26,702 nt of DNA from Phycisphaeraceae bacterium (GTDB lineage Bacteria > Planctomycetota > Phycisphaerae > Phycisphaerales > UBA1924), in the NCBI GenBank assembly GCA_020639215.1, contig JACKHA010000021.1, positions 1-26,702 of the forward strand, read 5' to 3'. The notes below the pieces were generated by a model. That model had not been told where the DNA came from and did not search any database. It saw only the letters and a list, made by a program, of their open reading frames with translations. Below, piece after piece: positions 1-7,219 of this stretch. The translations under genes were made by a program, and so were the position numbers. The number at the start of each line of letters is the position of its first letter. Positions within the stretch are counted from its first letter, which is position 1.

Positions 1-226
1 AGGCGCCGGCTTCCTCGACCGGCGCGCCGCCGTTCTGCTGGCGCATCTGCTCCTGGCCCTGATCGATGATCTGCTGCTGCTGCGCGTCGGGCGGCGTGGG
101 CGGCGGCATCTCGGGGCCGGCTCCGCCGTCGCCGAACATCGTCCACGCGATCAGCCCGACCGCGATCACCAGGGCTCCGACCGCGATCCCGATCTTGATC
201 ATCTTTCCGCTGTCCTGACCGGCCAT
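1..226 (-). CDS. Small single-pass membrane protein, partial (C-terminus beyond window)
   Basis: The reading frame starts with ATG at 226 on the minus strand and is still open at base 1, giving 75 residues. An AAAGGAC-like ribosome binding site lies about 8 bases upstream. The protein starts with a short polar stretch (MAGQDSGKM), has one clear hydrophobic segment at about residues 10-30, then a Pro-rich linker (PEMPPPTPPD), a run of four glutamines and a Gln/Glu-rich polar tail. That is the layout of an N-terminally anchored membrane protein with a disordered extra-membrane part. It starts 109 bases after the ABC permease stop and in the same direction, so the two are likely co-transcribed. 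I do not recognise a family, and with the C-terminus missing no function can be assigned. Confidence 0.7.
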   Translation of the reverse strand, partial: MAGQDSGKMIKIGIAVGALVIAVGLIAWTMFGDGGAGPEMPPPTPPDAQQQQIIDQGQEQMRQQNGGAPVEEAGA

Positions 227-335
227 GGAGCACCGTCCTTTCCACGAGAGAGTTGCGAACCGAACGGGGCGTGAGCGGCCCCACGAACCGGGCGATCCGG
301 GCCGGACCACCCGCGTCACCGGGTCCGCCGGCGAC

Positions 336-1766
336 TCAGCCGACGTCCCGACGCTGGAACAGTATGACAGCAAGGCTCAGCAGCGCGACCACCTGCCCGA
401 CCCCGTACAGGGCCAGCCGAACAATATGGGACGCTGGGATCGCGGAGGTCTGGGTCACGGCGTCGACCAGCCAGAAGTTCTGCATGTTCGGGATTACGGC
501 CCACAGGGCCAGCGGCACCGGACGGACGCTCGTCGGGCGGCTGAACACCTGGTCGCCCGGGCGGGGCGGGCGGGACACCCGGGCGGGCGTCGCGCCCACG
601 TTGCGGATGGTCAGCTCGGTCGGACCGCGGACCTCGGTGACGACCACGCCGGGATCGACACCGGGCCCCGAGAGCGCGAAGGGGTCGGCGGCGTTGCCCT
701 CGAAGGGGCGGAAGGGCGGGACGGCCAAGCGGGCGCCGTTGGGCGAGTCGCCGTAATAGAAGGAGTCACCGACGCGCATGGGCGGGTCCGGCGCCCACTC
801 GAGCGTGATGCGGTAGGTGTCGCCGGATGCCCGGAACGGCTCCTCGGCGGGATGGGGGGCCTCGGCGGTCTGGATCACGGAGCGCCGGTCGTTGTCGTAG
901 GCGTGACGCCCGATGAAGAAGTTCGACAGCAGCCCGAACAGGAACACGCCGCAGCACACCACGATCGTCATGACCTGGCGCAGGCGGGTCGAGGCGGCAA
1001 CCGCGACCGCGGACAGCACGAGCATCGACATGGCCATCGCCAGCGACGCGAGCAGGATCTGGGGCTTGAAGTCGTCGTGGGGCCACTCGAACCGGGTTTG
1101 GGACTCGCCCGTGGGCTGCTCCCACTGGTCCAGGATCGGGTGCTCGATGTACCCGATCTGGAGCTTCCACTCCTTGCCGAACACGAGCACCAGCGCGTAG
1201 GCGACGACGCTCAGCGGCACAAGGGCCAGCACGACGGTTTGTGAGAAGGGCCAGCCATAGAAGAAGTTGGCCCACGCCGCCAGGAGAAGCGCAAGCCCCA
1301 CGGCCGCGGACGTGAACACCAGGACCGGTGCGTCCAGCTCGTCCGCCGCGGTCGACATCACGCCGTGGCGGATCCCCATGAGCAGGAACACGAGCATGGG
1401 GATGACCGCGATGAGCATCGCCCAGGACACGCCGGCGTATTTGCCCAGGATCACCGACGTGCGGCTGATCGGCTTGGCGATCACCGTGAGGACGGTCTTG
1501 TTCTCGATCTCGCGGCTGACGGCGGCGGTCGCGACGAACGCCGCCAGGAGCATCCCCGACACGTAGACCGTGGCCATGCCGACGTCGAGCAGGAGCTTGT
1601 TGTCGCCCGAGACCTCCGCGCTGCTGGAGTACCCCATCGAGAAGCCGGTGCCCCATGTGGTCAGCAGCAGCAGGGCCCCGCACAGCAAGATGATGACCAT
1701 GTAGATGGGCTGGCGGATGGACTCCAGAAACGTGTTGCGGGCGATGGTCGCGGTCTGGAGCACCAT
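336..1766 (-). CDS. ABC-2-type transporter permease (476 aa)
   Basis: Membrane subunit of an ABC-2-type exporter. Hydrophobic segments are visible near residues 19-37, 63-83, 112-131, 148-168, 175-196, 237-258, 267-285 and 449-469. The stretch SREIENKTVLTVIAKPISR at 84-102 followed by ILGKY is the loop typical of ABC-2 permeases, and the end (FQRRDVG) is also typical. A soluble domain of about 150 residues (about 290-435) lies before the last helix and would be extracytoplasmic if the topology is as usual. It resembles the 722-residue permease at 8572-10740, which has the matching TLEQRDKIIWQTMTKP and GGKWLG stretches, so the two are probably paralogues. No ATPase is adjacent on this strand; the one at 7220-8575 might serve both. 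The start is ATG 1766 with GAGG about 10 bases upstream. Substrate unknown. Confidence 0.88.
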   Translation of the reverse strand: MVLQTATIARNTFLESIRQPIYMVIILLCGALLLLTTWGTGFSMGYSSSAEVSGDNKLLLDVGMATVYVSGMLLAAFVATAAVSREIENKTVLTVIAKPISRTSVILGKYAGVSWAMLIAVIPMLVFLLMGIRHGVMSTAADELDAPVLVFTSAAVGLALLLAAWANFFYGWPFSQTVVLALVPLSVVAYALVLVFGKEWKLQIGYIEHPILDQWEQPTGESQTRFEWPHDDFKPQILLASLAMAMSMLVLSAVAVAASTRLRQVMTIVVCCGVFLFGLLSNFFIGRHAYDNDRRSVIQTAEAPHPAEEPFRASGDTYRITLEWAPDPPMRVGDSFYYGDSPNGARLAVPPFRPFEGNAADPFALSGPGVDPGVVVTEVRGPTELTIRNVGATPARVSRPPRPGDQVFSRPTSVRPVPLALWAVIPNMQNFWLVDAVTQTSAIPASHIVRLALYGVGQVVALLSLAVILFQRRDVG

Positions 1767-1938
1767 TGGGCGTCAACCTCTGTCACACCCGCCAGGGCTC
1801 GGGTGGCGATTTAAGACAAACACTTGCCATCACAGGACTTAGACGCGCCCACCAAGACCCGGCGGCCGCCTTGACTCCCGACCGCCACGCCGCGCGAGGC
1901 CTCGACCCGCGCCGCCTCGGTGGGAATCAAACAAATCC

Positions 1939-1974
1939 TACGCCCGGATCGAACCCCGGTTCGCTTCGGGCGTA
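1939..1974. repeat. Long near-perfect inverted repeat (hairpin)
   Basis: TACGCCCGGA at 1939-1948 pairs with TTCGGGCGTA at 1965-1974 (one pair is G-T). After a single T/C mismatch, CGAAC (1950-1954) pairs with GTTCG (1959-1963) around a CCCG tetraloop. That is 15 of 16 pairs with a four-base loop. It is the strongest dyad in the intergenic region and has no T tract after it on either strand, so it is not a standard terminator. It could be the closing stem of an RNA or a palindromic repeat unit. Confidence 0.7.
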
Positions 1975-2283
1975 CTTCCGTTTGCCCCATTCGGGGCCGC
2001 GCCCCCGGTGGGCGCGTGGCGTTGCTCGCCAGGGAGGGACTTCGCCCCGTGTGGGCGGGGCTCTCGCAGCGCGGGCTCGCCCCCAAGGGTCGGACATGCC
2101 GCGTTCGGTCGCCTCGGGCGGCGACGCGGATCGGGATGGATCGCCTCGGGCACGAGGCGGGTGCAAGGCGGCGCGATCACGTTGCCTCAAGGGCGAGGCC
2201 GACGCGGTTGCCAGCCTTGCTCTTTGGGTTGCCCCTTCGGAGGGGTGGAAAGGTCGGGAGCGGTTGGGCAGAATACCGCCCCC

Positions 2284-2308
2284 AAAAACCAGGGCCCCTC
2301 GGCCCTGG
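2284..2308 (-). terminator. Terminator-like hairpin plus T tract, reading leftward
   Basis: CCAGGGCC (2289-2296) and GGCCCTGG (2301-2308) form a perfect 8-bp stem with a 4-base loop. On the minus strand it is followed directly by five T (2288-2284), the form of a rho-independent terminator. No minus-strand gene ends here, so it would stop antisense transcription coming out of the SPFH gene or end a short unseen RNA. On the plus strand there is no T tract. Confidence 0.4.
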
Positions 2309-2400
2309 GGTCGAGTCCGGCGGCGTTGGGTCGTACGTCCCGACGACGCCCGGTGTTTTGAGAAACCTCGCGGCCCAGCGGCCGCGACGCGGGAGCGGCG

Positions 2401-4479
2401 ATGAAGGCCGACTATCAGTCGTACCAACGAGCGGCGGGCGTGGCCCTGCTGGGCCTGGCCATCCAAATCGTCCTGTTCGTCCTGCTGCTGGTCTACGGCC
2501 TGTTTGCGCGCGACCACGCCGCCCTGACCGCCTCCGGGCTTGTCGGCGGGTGGTCGGTCGTGTGGCTGATGCTGGCGATCTCGTTCGACCTGCACCGGCG
2601 CGAGCGGATCGAGGCCCTCGAGGGCGAGCAGTTCGCCGCCTCCGGGCTGGCCGGCTCCAGCGTGTTCGAGGGCTCGGGCAGCGACCTGCGCGTGGCGGCC
2701 AAGCGCGTCGCGCAGATGCACAAGGTCTGGATGCCGGTGGCCAGCGTGCTGCTCGGCGTGTTCCTGATCGCCTTCGGCGCGTGGCGTCTGAGCAGCGGTC
2801 GCCCCTTGGTCGATCCCGACAACTTCCACGCCCCGACGCTGCGCGGCTGGGCCGTGGCCCTGGGGCTGGGCGTCGCGTTCGTCGGCTTCGTGTTCGCCCG
2901 GTTCGTCTCGGGCATGTCCAAGCGGGACGTGTGGGGCAACCTCAAGGGCGGTGCGGCGGCGGCGGTCGGCTCGGCCCTGGTCGGGCTCATCATGGCCGTG
3001 GCCCACTTCGTCGACATCGCCGGGCCCGACGCGGTCCTGCGGTACCTGCAGGTCTTGTTCCCCGTCGCCCTCATCCTGCTGGGCGGCGAGGTGTTCCTGA
3101 ACTTCGTGCTGAACATCTATCGCCCGCGGAAGGTGGGCGAGGTCCCGCGTCCGGCGTTCGACTCGCGCATCCTGGCGTTCGTCGCCGCGCCCGACCGCAT
3201 CGCCGACTCGATGGCCGGGGCCCTGTCGTACCAGCTGGGCTTCGACGTCTCGGCGTCGTGGTTCTACCAGCTGCTGTCGCGCTCGGTCGCGCTGCTGGTG
3301 CTTTTCGGCGGGCTGGTGGTGTGGCTGCTCACGAGCGTGACGATGCTCCAGCCGCACCAGACCGGGCGGCTGCTGCGGTTCGGCCAACTCGTCCAGAGCG
3401 GGGAGGATCTGCAACCAGGTTTGCACATCAAGGCGCCGTGGCCGATCGACGATGTGCTCGTGCCGGTCCAGGAGGATCGCGACGATCGCGGGCGCGTCGT
3501 CCGCTCGCAGCGGACCAGCACCGGCGTCCGCGAAATCCAGCTCGGCACACGCGGCCCCGAGGACCAGCGGGCCATCCTCTGGACCAACGACCACACCGCC
3601 AACGAGCAGTACTTCCTGGTCCAGGGCCCCGAGTCCGCGGAGCGGACCGGCACGCGGACCGACATGGTGCTCGTGGCCGCCGAGGTGCCGATGCGGTACG
3701 TCGTGTCCGACGTGCGCCTGTTCGAACTGCTGGGCCAGCCCGACGAACGCGACGAACTGCTGCGGGTCGTCGGGCAGCGCGAGGTCATGTCGTACTTCTC
3801 CGGGCACGGGATCGAGCAGATCCTCGGGGCCGGGCGTCTGGACATGTCCGGCGAGCTCCACCGGCGCCTGACCGCGGCCTACGCCCGTCTGAACCCCGAC
3901 GCCGGCGGGCAGGCGCAGGGCGCGGGGATCGAGATCGTGTACGTCGGCGTGGAGGGCGTGCACCCGCCACAGCGGGTCGCCGGCTCGTTCGAGCGCGTCG
4001 TCCAGGCGCAGCAGCGTCGCCAGGCGACGCTGGAGGCGGCCGAGCAGTGGGCGATCCGCACGCTGGCCTCGACCGCCGGCAGCGTGGACAAGGCCCGCCA
4101 AGCCGCCTCCATGCTGGCCCGGGCCGCGGAGACCAGCGATCCGGGCGAGGCCGAGGACATGCGGCGCGAGGTCGAGACGTTGCTCATCGGCTCCGGCGGG
4201 CTGGCGGCCTCGGACTTGCTCACCGCGCGGGCCGAGCGCTGGCGGGCCCACATGGGCACGCTGGCGACCGCGACGCTCCACAACGGGCAGGTCGAGTCGT
4301 ACCAGGCCTCGCCCCTGCTGTTCCGCACCGGTATGTACTTCGACTCGCTTCTCCAACTCATGAAGGGCTCGCGGGTCTTCATCGTCGGCGGCGACGCGGC
4401 CAACCTCTGGCAGCAGTTCGACTTCCAGGACTCGCAGCGGGCCTCGGACATCTTCACCGCCGAAGAGAACAACAACTAG
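2401..4479 (+). CDS. HflK-like SPFH/band-7 protein with extra polytopic N-terminal domain (692 aa)
   Basis: SPFH (stomatin/prohibitin/flotillin/HflKC) proteins form large membrane-bound oligomeric cages; E. coli HflK-HflC surrounds and modulates the FtsH protease. Here the SPFH part begins after the hydrophobic segment at residues 295-314: VTMLQPHQTGRLLRFGQL, then LQPGLHIKAPWPID, the usual GLHFKxPxP-type motif, and a coiled, Ala/Glu/Gln-rich region from about 530. Ahead of it lies an unusual block of about 290 residues with six further hydrophobic segments (about 12-34, 41-64, 111-130, 149-169, 184-203, 212-238). E. coli HflK has a single helix and 419 residues, so this is a much larger architecture. 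ATG 2401 has GGGAG six bases upstream. It is the first of three consecutive SPFH genes, 65 bases before the next. The SPFH call is firm; the N-terminal domain's role is unknown. Confidence 0.88.
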   Translation: MKADYQSYQRAAGVALLGLAIQIVLFVLLLVYGLFARDHAALTASGLVGGWSVVWLMLAISFDLHRRERIEALEGEQFAASGLAGSSVFEGSGSDLRVAAKRVAQMHKVWMPVASVLLGVFLIAFGAWRLSSGRPLVDPDNFHAPTLRGWAVALGLGVAFVGFVFARFVSGMSKRDVWGNLKGGAAAAVGSALVGLIMAVAHFVDIAGPDAVLRYLQVLFPVALILLGGEVFLNFVLNIYRPRKVGEVPRPAFDSRILAFVAAPDRIADSMAGALSYQLGFDVSASWFYQLLSRSVALLVLFGGLVVWLLTSVTMLQPHQTGRLLRFGQLVQSGEDLQPGLHIKAPWPIDDVLVPVQEDRDDRGRVVRSQRTSTGVREIQLGTRGPEDQRAILWTNDHTANEQYFLVQGPESAERTGTRTDMVLVAAEVPMRYVVSDVRLFELLGQPDERDELLRVVGQREVMSYFSGHGIEQILGAGRLDMSGELHRRLTAAYARLNPDAGGQAQGAGIEIVYVGVEGVHPPQRVAGSFERVVQAQQRRQATLEAAEQWAIRTLASTAGSVDKARQAASMLARAAETSDPGEAEDMRREVETLLIGSGGLAASDLLTARAERWRAHMGTLATATLHNGQVESYQASPLLFRTGMYFDSLLQLMKGSRVFIVGGDAANLWQQFDFQDSQRASDIFTAEENNN

Positions 4480-4544
4480 GCGCCGATTCGGGGCGCGGTC
4501 CAACCAGTCGGTTCTGATCCTCCTCCATCCGGGAGTGTGCACTC

Positions 4545-5669
4545 GTGAGACGCCTTGTCATCTTCCTCATTGCTGGCGTGTTCGTGCTGGCCCTGGTGCT
4601 GTACATGGTGGCCTACACCGTGCGGTTCACCGAGCGGGCGGTGCTCACGACCTTCGGGCGCGCCGACGAGTCCTCGACGGTCGACGCCGGGCTGCACTTC
4701 AAGTGGCCCTACCCGATCCAGCGGGTCATGACCTACGACACGCGGGTCCGCGTGCTCCAGACCCGTCAGGAGACCCAGCAGACCGCCGACAACCAGCAGG
4801 TCGTCGTTCAGGCGTTCTGCACGTGGCGCGTGAGCGACCCGCTGGCGTTCTTCCGGCGCTTCTCGAACGCGGGCGAGCGCCCCATCGACCACTTCCGCGA
4901 GGCCGAGCAGTCGCTCGACTCGACCATGCGCACCGCCATGGCCGCGGTGTCGGCGTACCGCATGGACCAGCTCTTCACGCTCGGCGAACAGGGCTCGCGC
5001 CTGGCGGACCTCGAGCAGCAGATGCTCGCGCACATGAAGTCCACGATCCAGGGCGTGGGCGCGGGATCGGACCTGGTCGCCCCCGCTCCGTCCGCCGCCG
5101 GAGCTGCCGGCGGGGCCTTCGGCATCGAGATCGTCTCGGTCGGCATCGCCCGCGTGCAGCTTCCTGAAGGCGCGACCGAGGCGGTGTTCACCCGCATCAC
5201 CGCCCAGCAGGACCGCCTGGCCCAGGCGATCCAGAGCCAGGGCGAGGCCGAGGCCGCCGCCATCCGATCGCGCGCCGACGCCGAGGCCAGCCAGATCCGC
5301 GTGTTCACCGAGAACCGGGCCGCGGCCATCCGGGCCCTCGGCGAGCGCGAGTCGGCCCGCTTCCTGGCCCAGATGCGCGACGCGCCTGAACTGGCGGTGT
5401 TCATCCAGCAGATGCAGTTCATCTCGAACATTCTGGCCCGGCGCGTCACCCTCATCTTCCCGACCACCATGCCCGGGTTCGGCGCCTTTGAGCCCAACTA
5501 CCTCGACAACGCCGGGCAGGGACGCATCCCCGGCGTCGGCTTCCCGGAGAGCTGGAACCCCAGCGGCACGGCGGGCACGCCCGCCGCTGAGCCCGGCGCC
5601 AGCCTGCCCGCCGGCCTGCCCGCCAGCGGGGCCGGCGGTGCACCCGCCAGCGGGGAGGACCGCTCATGA
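4545..5669 (+). CDS. HflC-like SPFH/band-7 protein (374 aa)
   Basis: The protein has one N-terminal membrane helix (residues 4-26), then an SPFH domain: RFTERAVLTTFGRA, DAGLHFKWPYPIQRV at about 47-61, DNQQVVVQAFCTWRVSDP, and IEIVSVGIARVQLPEGATEAVF, which matches the HflC stretch IEVVDVRIKQINLP. A helical Ala/Glu/Arg-rich part follows (AQAIQSQGEAEAAAIRSRAD) and then a Pro/Ala/Gly-rich tail of about 50 residues that HflC of E. coli lacks. By analogy with HflC it would form a membrane-bound complex with its HflK-like neighbours and could act on FtsH, but no ftsH gene is in the window. The start is GTG 4545, preceded by GGGAG at 4531-4535. Its stop overlaps the next start by four bases (ATGA), which indicates translational coupling. 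Confidence 0.88.
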   Translation: MRRLVIFLIAGVFVLALVLYMVAYTVRFTERAVLTTFGRADESSTVDAGLHFKWPYPIQRVMTYDTRVRVLQTRQETQQTADNQQVVVQAFCTWRVSDPLAFFRRFSNAGERPIDHFREAEQSLDSTMRTAMAAVSAYRMDQLFTLGEQGSRLADLEQQMLAHMKSTIQGVGAGSDLVAPAPSAAGAAGGAFGIEIVSVGIARVQLPEGATEAVFTRITAQQDRLAQAIQSQGEAEAAAIRSRADAEASQIRVFTENRAAAIRALGERESARFLAQMRDAPELAVFIQQMQFISNILARRVTLIFPTTMPGFGAFEPNYLDNAGQGRIPGVGFPESWNPSGTAGTPAAEPGASLPAGLPASGAGGAPASGEDRS

Positions 5670-7120
5670 CCAGGCGTCCGATCCTTCTTGACGCCGACGA
5701 GCAAGGCGGCGGCGGCCCCGTGAGCCCGAACCCGCCCCAGCGCACGCGCCGCGCCTCGGTCGTCCTCCGCGAGGAGGGCCAGGGCGTCGCCGGGATGATG
5801 GACCCGGCCAACAAGTCGCTGGCCGACGCGCTGCGGATCACGTTCGGCCTGCTCCAGATCGCGATGATCGTGCTTTTCGTCCTGTTCGCCTTCAGCGGGC
5901 TCCAGACCGTCCGAGAGGGCGAGGCGGGCCTGCGCTTGCTGTTCGGACAGCTCGAGGAAGAGGACATCGCCCCCGGCATGCGCTTCGCCCTGCCGGCCCC
6001 GGTCGGCGAGATCGTCCGCGTGCCCACCGGCGGCGTGGAACTCGAGGACGCCAGCGCGTTCTATCCGTTCGTCGGGGCCGAGGGACGCGCACGCGGGCCG
6101 GATGCCCTGCCCATGCTCGGCAGCCTCCGCCCCGATCGCGACGGCTCGATCCTCACGGGCGATCAGGCCCTGGCCCACCTGATCTACAAGGTCCAGTACC
6201 GGCGCACCAACCCCGCGCTGTACGCCCAGAACATCCTCGACACCCCGACCGAGGTGCTGCTGATCCAGAACGCGGCCCGGCGCGGGCTCGTCCGCGCGTG
6301 CGCCGAACTGCCGATCGACGCGGTGCTGCGCGAGCAGCAGGCCGGCTCCATCGCCGGGCGGGCCGCTGAGATCGCCCAGCAGACGCTCGACGAGGCCCGA
6401 TCCGGGATCACGATCGAGCGGATCAACCTGGTCGAACGCACGCCCCCACGATTCCTGCTGGATTCGTACAACAAGGTCACCAACGCGACCAACCAGCTCA
6501 ACGCCGCCGCCGAGCAGGCCGAGACCACCGCGGCCCAGACGCTCAACGCGATGGCCGGACGGGCCGCCGCGACGCTCACGAGCCTGATCGACCAGTACGA
6601 CCTGGCGATGCGCCAGCGCGAGACGATCGCCTCGGGCGGCACGGTCCCCGCCGACGAGCGTCTGGAAGCCGAGCCGATCCTTGCGCGGATCAACGCGATC
6701 CTCGAGGGCGAGGCGATCACGCTTCCCAGCGGCGAGGTCGTCGAGATCTCGGGCCAGGCCACGTCGCTGCTGCAGGAGGCCGGCGTGACCCGCTCGCGCC
6801 TGGTCAACCAGCGTCAGGCGATGCTGGCCATGTTCCAGGCCAAGCGGGCCCAGTACGAGGAGAACCCGGCGTTCATGCTCCACAACGAGTGGACCGATGC
6901 GCTGGCCACCCTGACGGGGCGGGACTTCGTGCAGCAGTACGCCGTGCCCATGCAGGGCGGCCCGCTGCAGATGCTCATCAACCAGGACCCGCAGATCATC
7001 CGCGAGCTCGACGAGGCCCAGAAGGCGCGAGAGGCGCTCCAGGCCGCGGAGGACCGCCTGCGGACGTTGCTCCAGGGCAACTTCCAGACCCCCACGGGCG
7101 CGTTCTCGCGCCCTGATTGA
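5666..7120 (+). CDS. Second HflK-like SPFH/band-7 protein (484 aa)
   Basis: The cytoplasmic-looking N-terminus (about 57 residues, Pro/Gly/Arg-rich) precedes one membrane helix at 58-79. SPFH-type sequence follows: SGLQTVREGEAGLRLLFGQL, then IAPGMRFALPAPVGEIVRVP, matching the HflK layout in which the helix is followed by a pore-like band-7 domain. The segment LIYKVQYRRTNPALYAQNI corresponds to the HflK region around vqYrvtdp..yl. A long Ala/Gln/Glu-rich helical part (about 290-470) ends in EAQKAREALQAAEDRL. ATG 5666 is preceded by GGGGAGGA at 5652-5659, the best ribosome binding site in the operon. The gene overlaps its upstream neighbour by four bases. A hetero-oligomer of all three SPFH proteins is plausible but inferred. 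Confidence 0.86.
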   Translation: MTRRPILLDADEQGGGGPVSPNPPQRTRRASVVLREEGQGVAGMMDPANKSLADALRITFGLLQIAMIVLFVLFAFSGLQTVREGEAGLRLLFGQLEEEDIAPGMRFALPAPVGEIVRVPTGGVELEDASAFYPFVGAEGRARGPDALPMLGSLRPDRDGSILTGDQALAHLIYKVQYRRTNPALYAQNILDTPTEVLLIQNAARRGLVRACAELPIDAVLREQQAGSIAGRAAEIAQQTLDEARSGITIERINLVERTPPRFLLDSYNKVTNATNQLNAAAEQAETTAAQTLNAMAGRAAATLTSLIDQYDLAMRQRETIASGGTVPADERLEAEPILARINAILEGEAITLPSGEVVEISGQATSLLQEAGVTRSRLVNQRQAMLAMFQAKRAQYEENPAFMLHNEWTDALATLTGRDFVQQYAVPMQGGPLQMLINQDPQIIRELDEAQKAREALQAAEDRLRTLLQGNFQTPTGAFSRPD

Positions 7121-7219
7121 TCGACTCCCGCGCGCGGGCCCGCCCCGCGGAACAACCGTCCCCGCACCCCCGTAGGAACCTCGAACCACTCGATCGGTCG
7201 ACCACGAGTGAGGACCACG

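Larger units (their letters stand above)
1767..2400. other. Gene-free, hairpin-dense intergenic region; candidate structured RNA or repeat element
   Basis: No convincing gene lies here: open frames exist on both strands but are Arg/Pro/Gly-rich and continue antisense or out of frame into the next gene. The region is full of perfect short inverted repeats: 1939-1974 (16 pairs, one mismatch), 1984-1997 (5 bp, ATTC loop), 1998-2016 (7 bp), 2017-2031 (5 bp), 2044-2061 (6 bp), 2108-2125 (6 bp), 2142-2159 (7 bp, GGCA loop), 2163-2169 with 2214-2220 (7 bp enclosing further stems), 2232-2245 (5 bp) and 2289-2308 (8 bp). The motif CGCCTCGG recurs at 1914, 2110 and 2142. High GC raises the chance level, but the first and last stems are hard to explain that way. 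I could not match tmRNA, RNase P, SRP RNA, 6S RNA or tRNA. An AT-richer island at about 1810-1850 could hold the permease promoter. It may be a structured RNA, a long leader of the SPFH operon, or a dispersed repeat. Confidence 0.45.

Noticed and set aside
225..1244. A 339-codon plus-strand open frame opposite the ABC permease.
   Set aside because: His/Gly/Arg-rich shadow of the permease with no motif; the permease frame shows proper membrane helices.
1921..1975. A tRNA-like GGTTCGATCC on the minus strand.
   Set aside because: The flanking bases do not form a T-arm stem, and no acceptor, D or anticodon arm fits. The sequence is part of the 1939-1974 hairpin.
1920..4542. Very long open frames on both strands overlapping the first SPFH gene.
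   Set aside because: They are Arg/Ala/Pro/Gly- or Gln/His/Asp-rich with no domain motif. They overlap a clear SPFH gene in another frame and are by-products of high GC at third codon positions.
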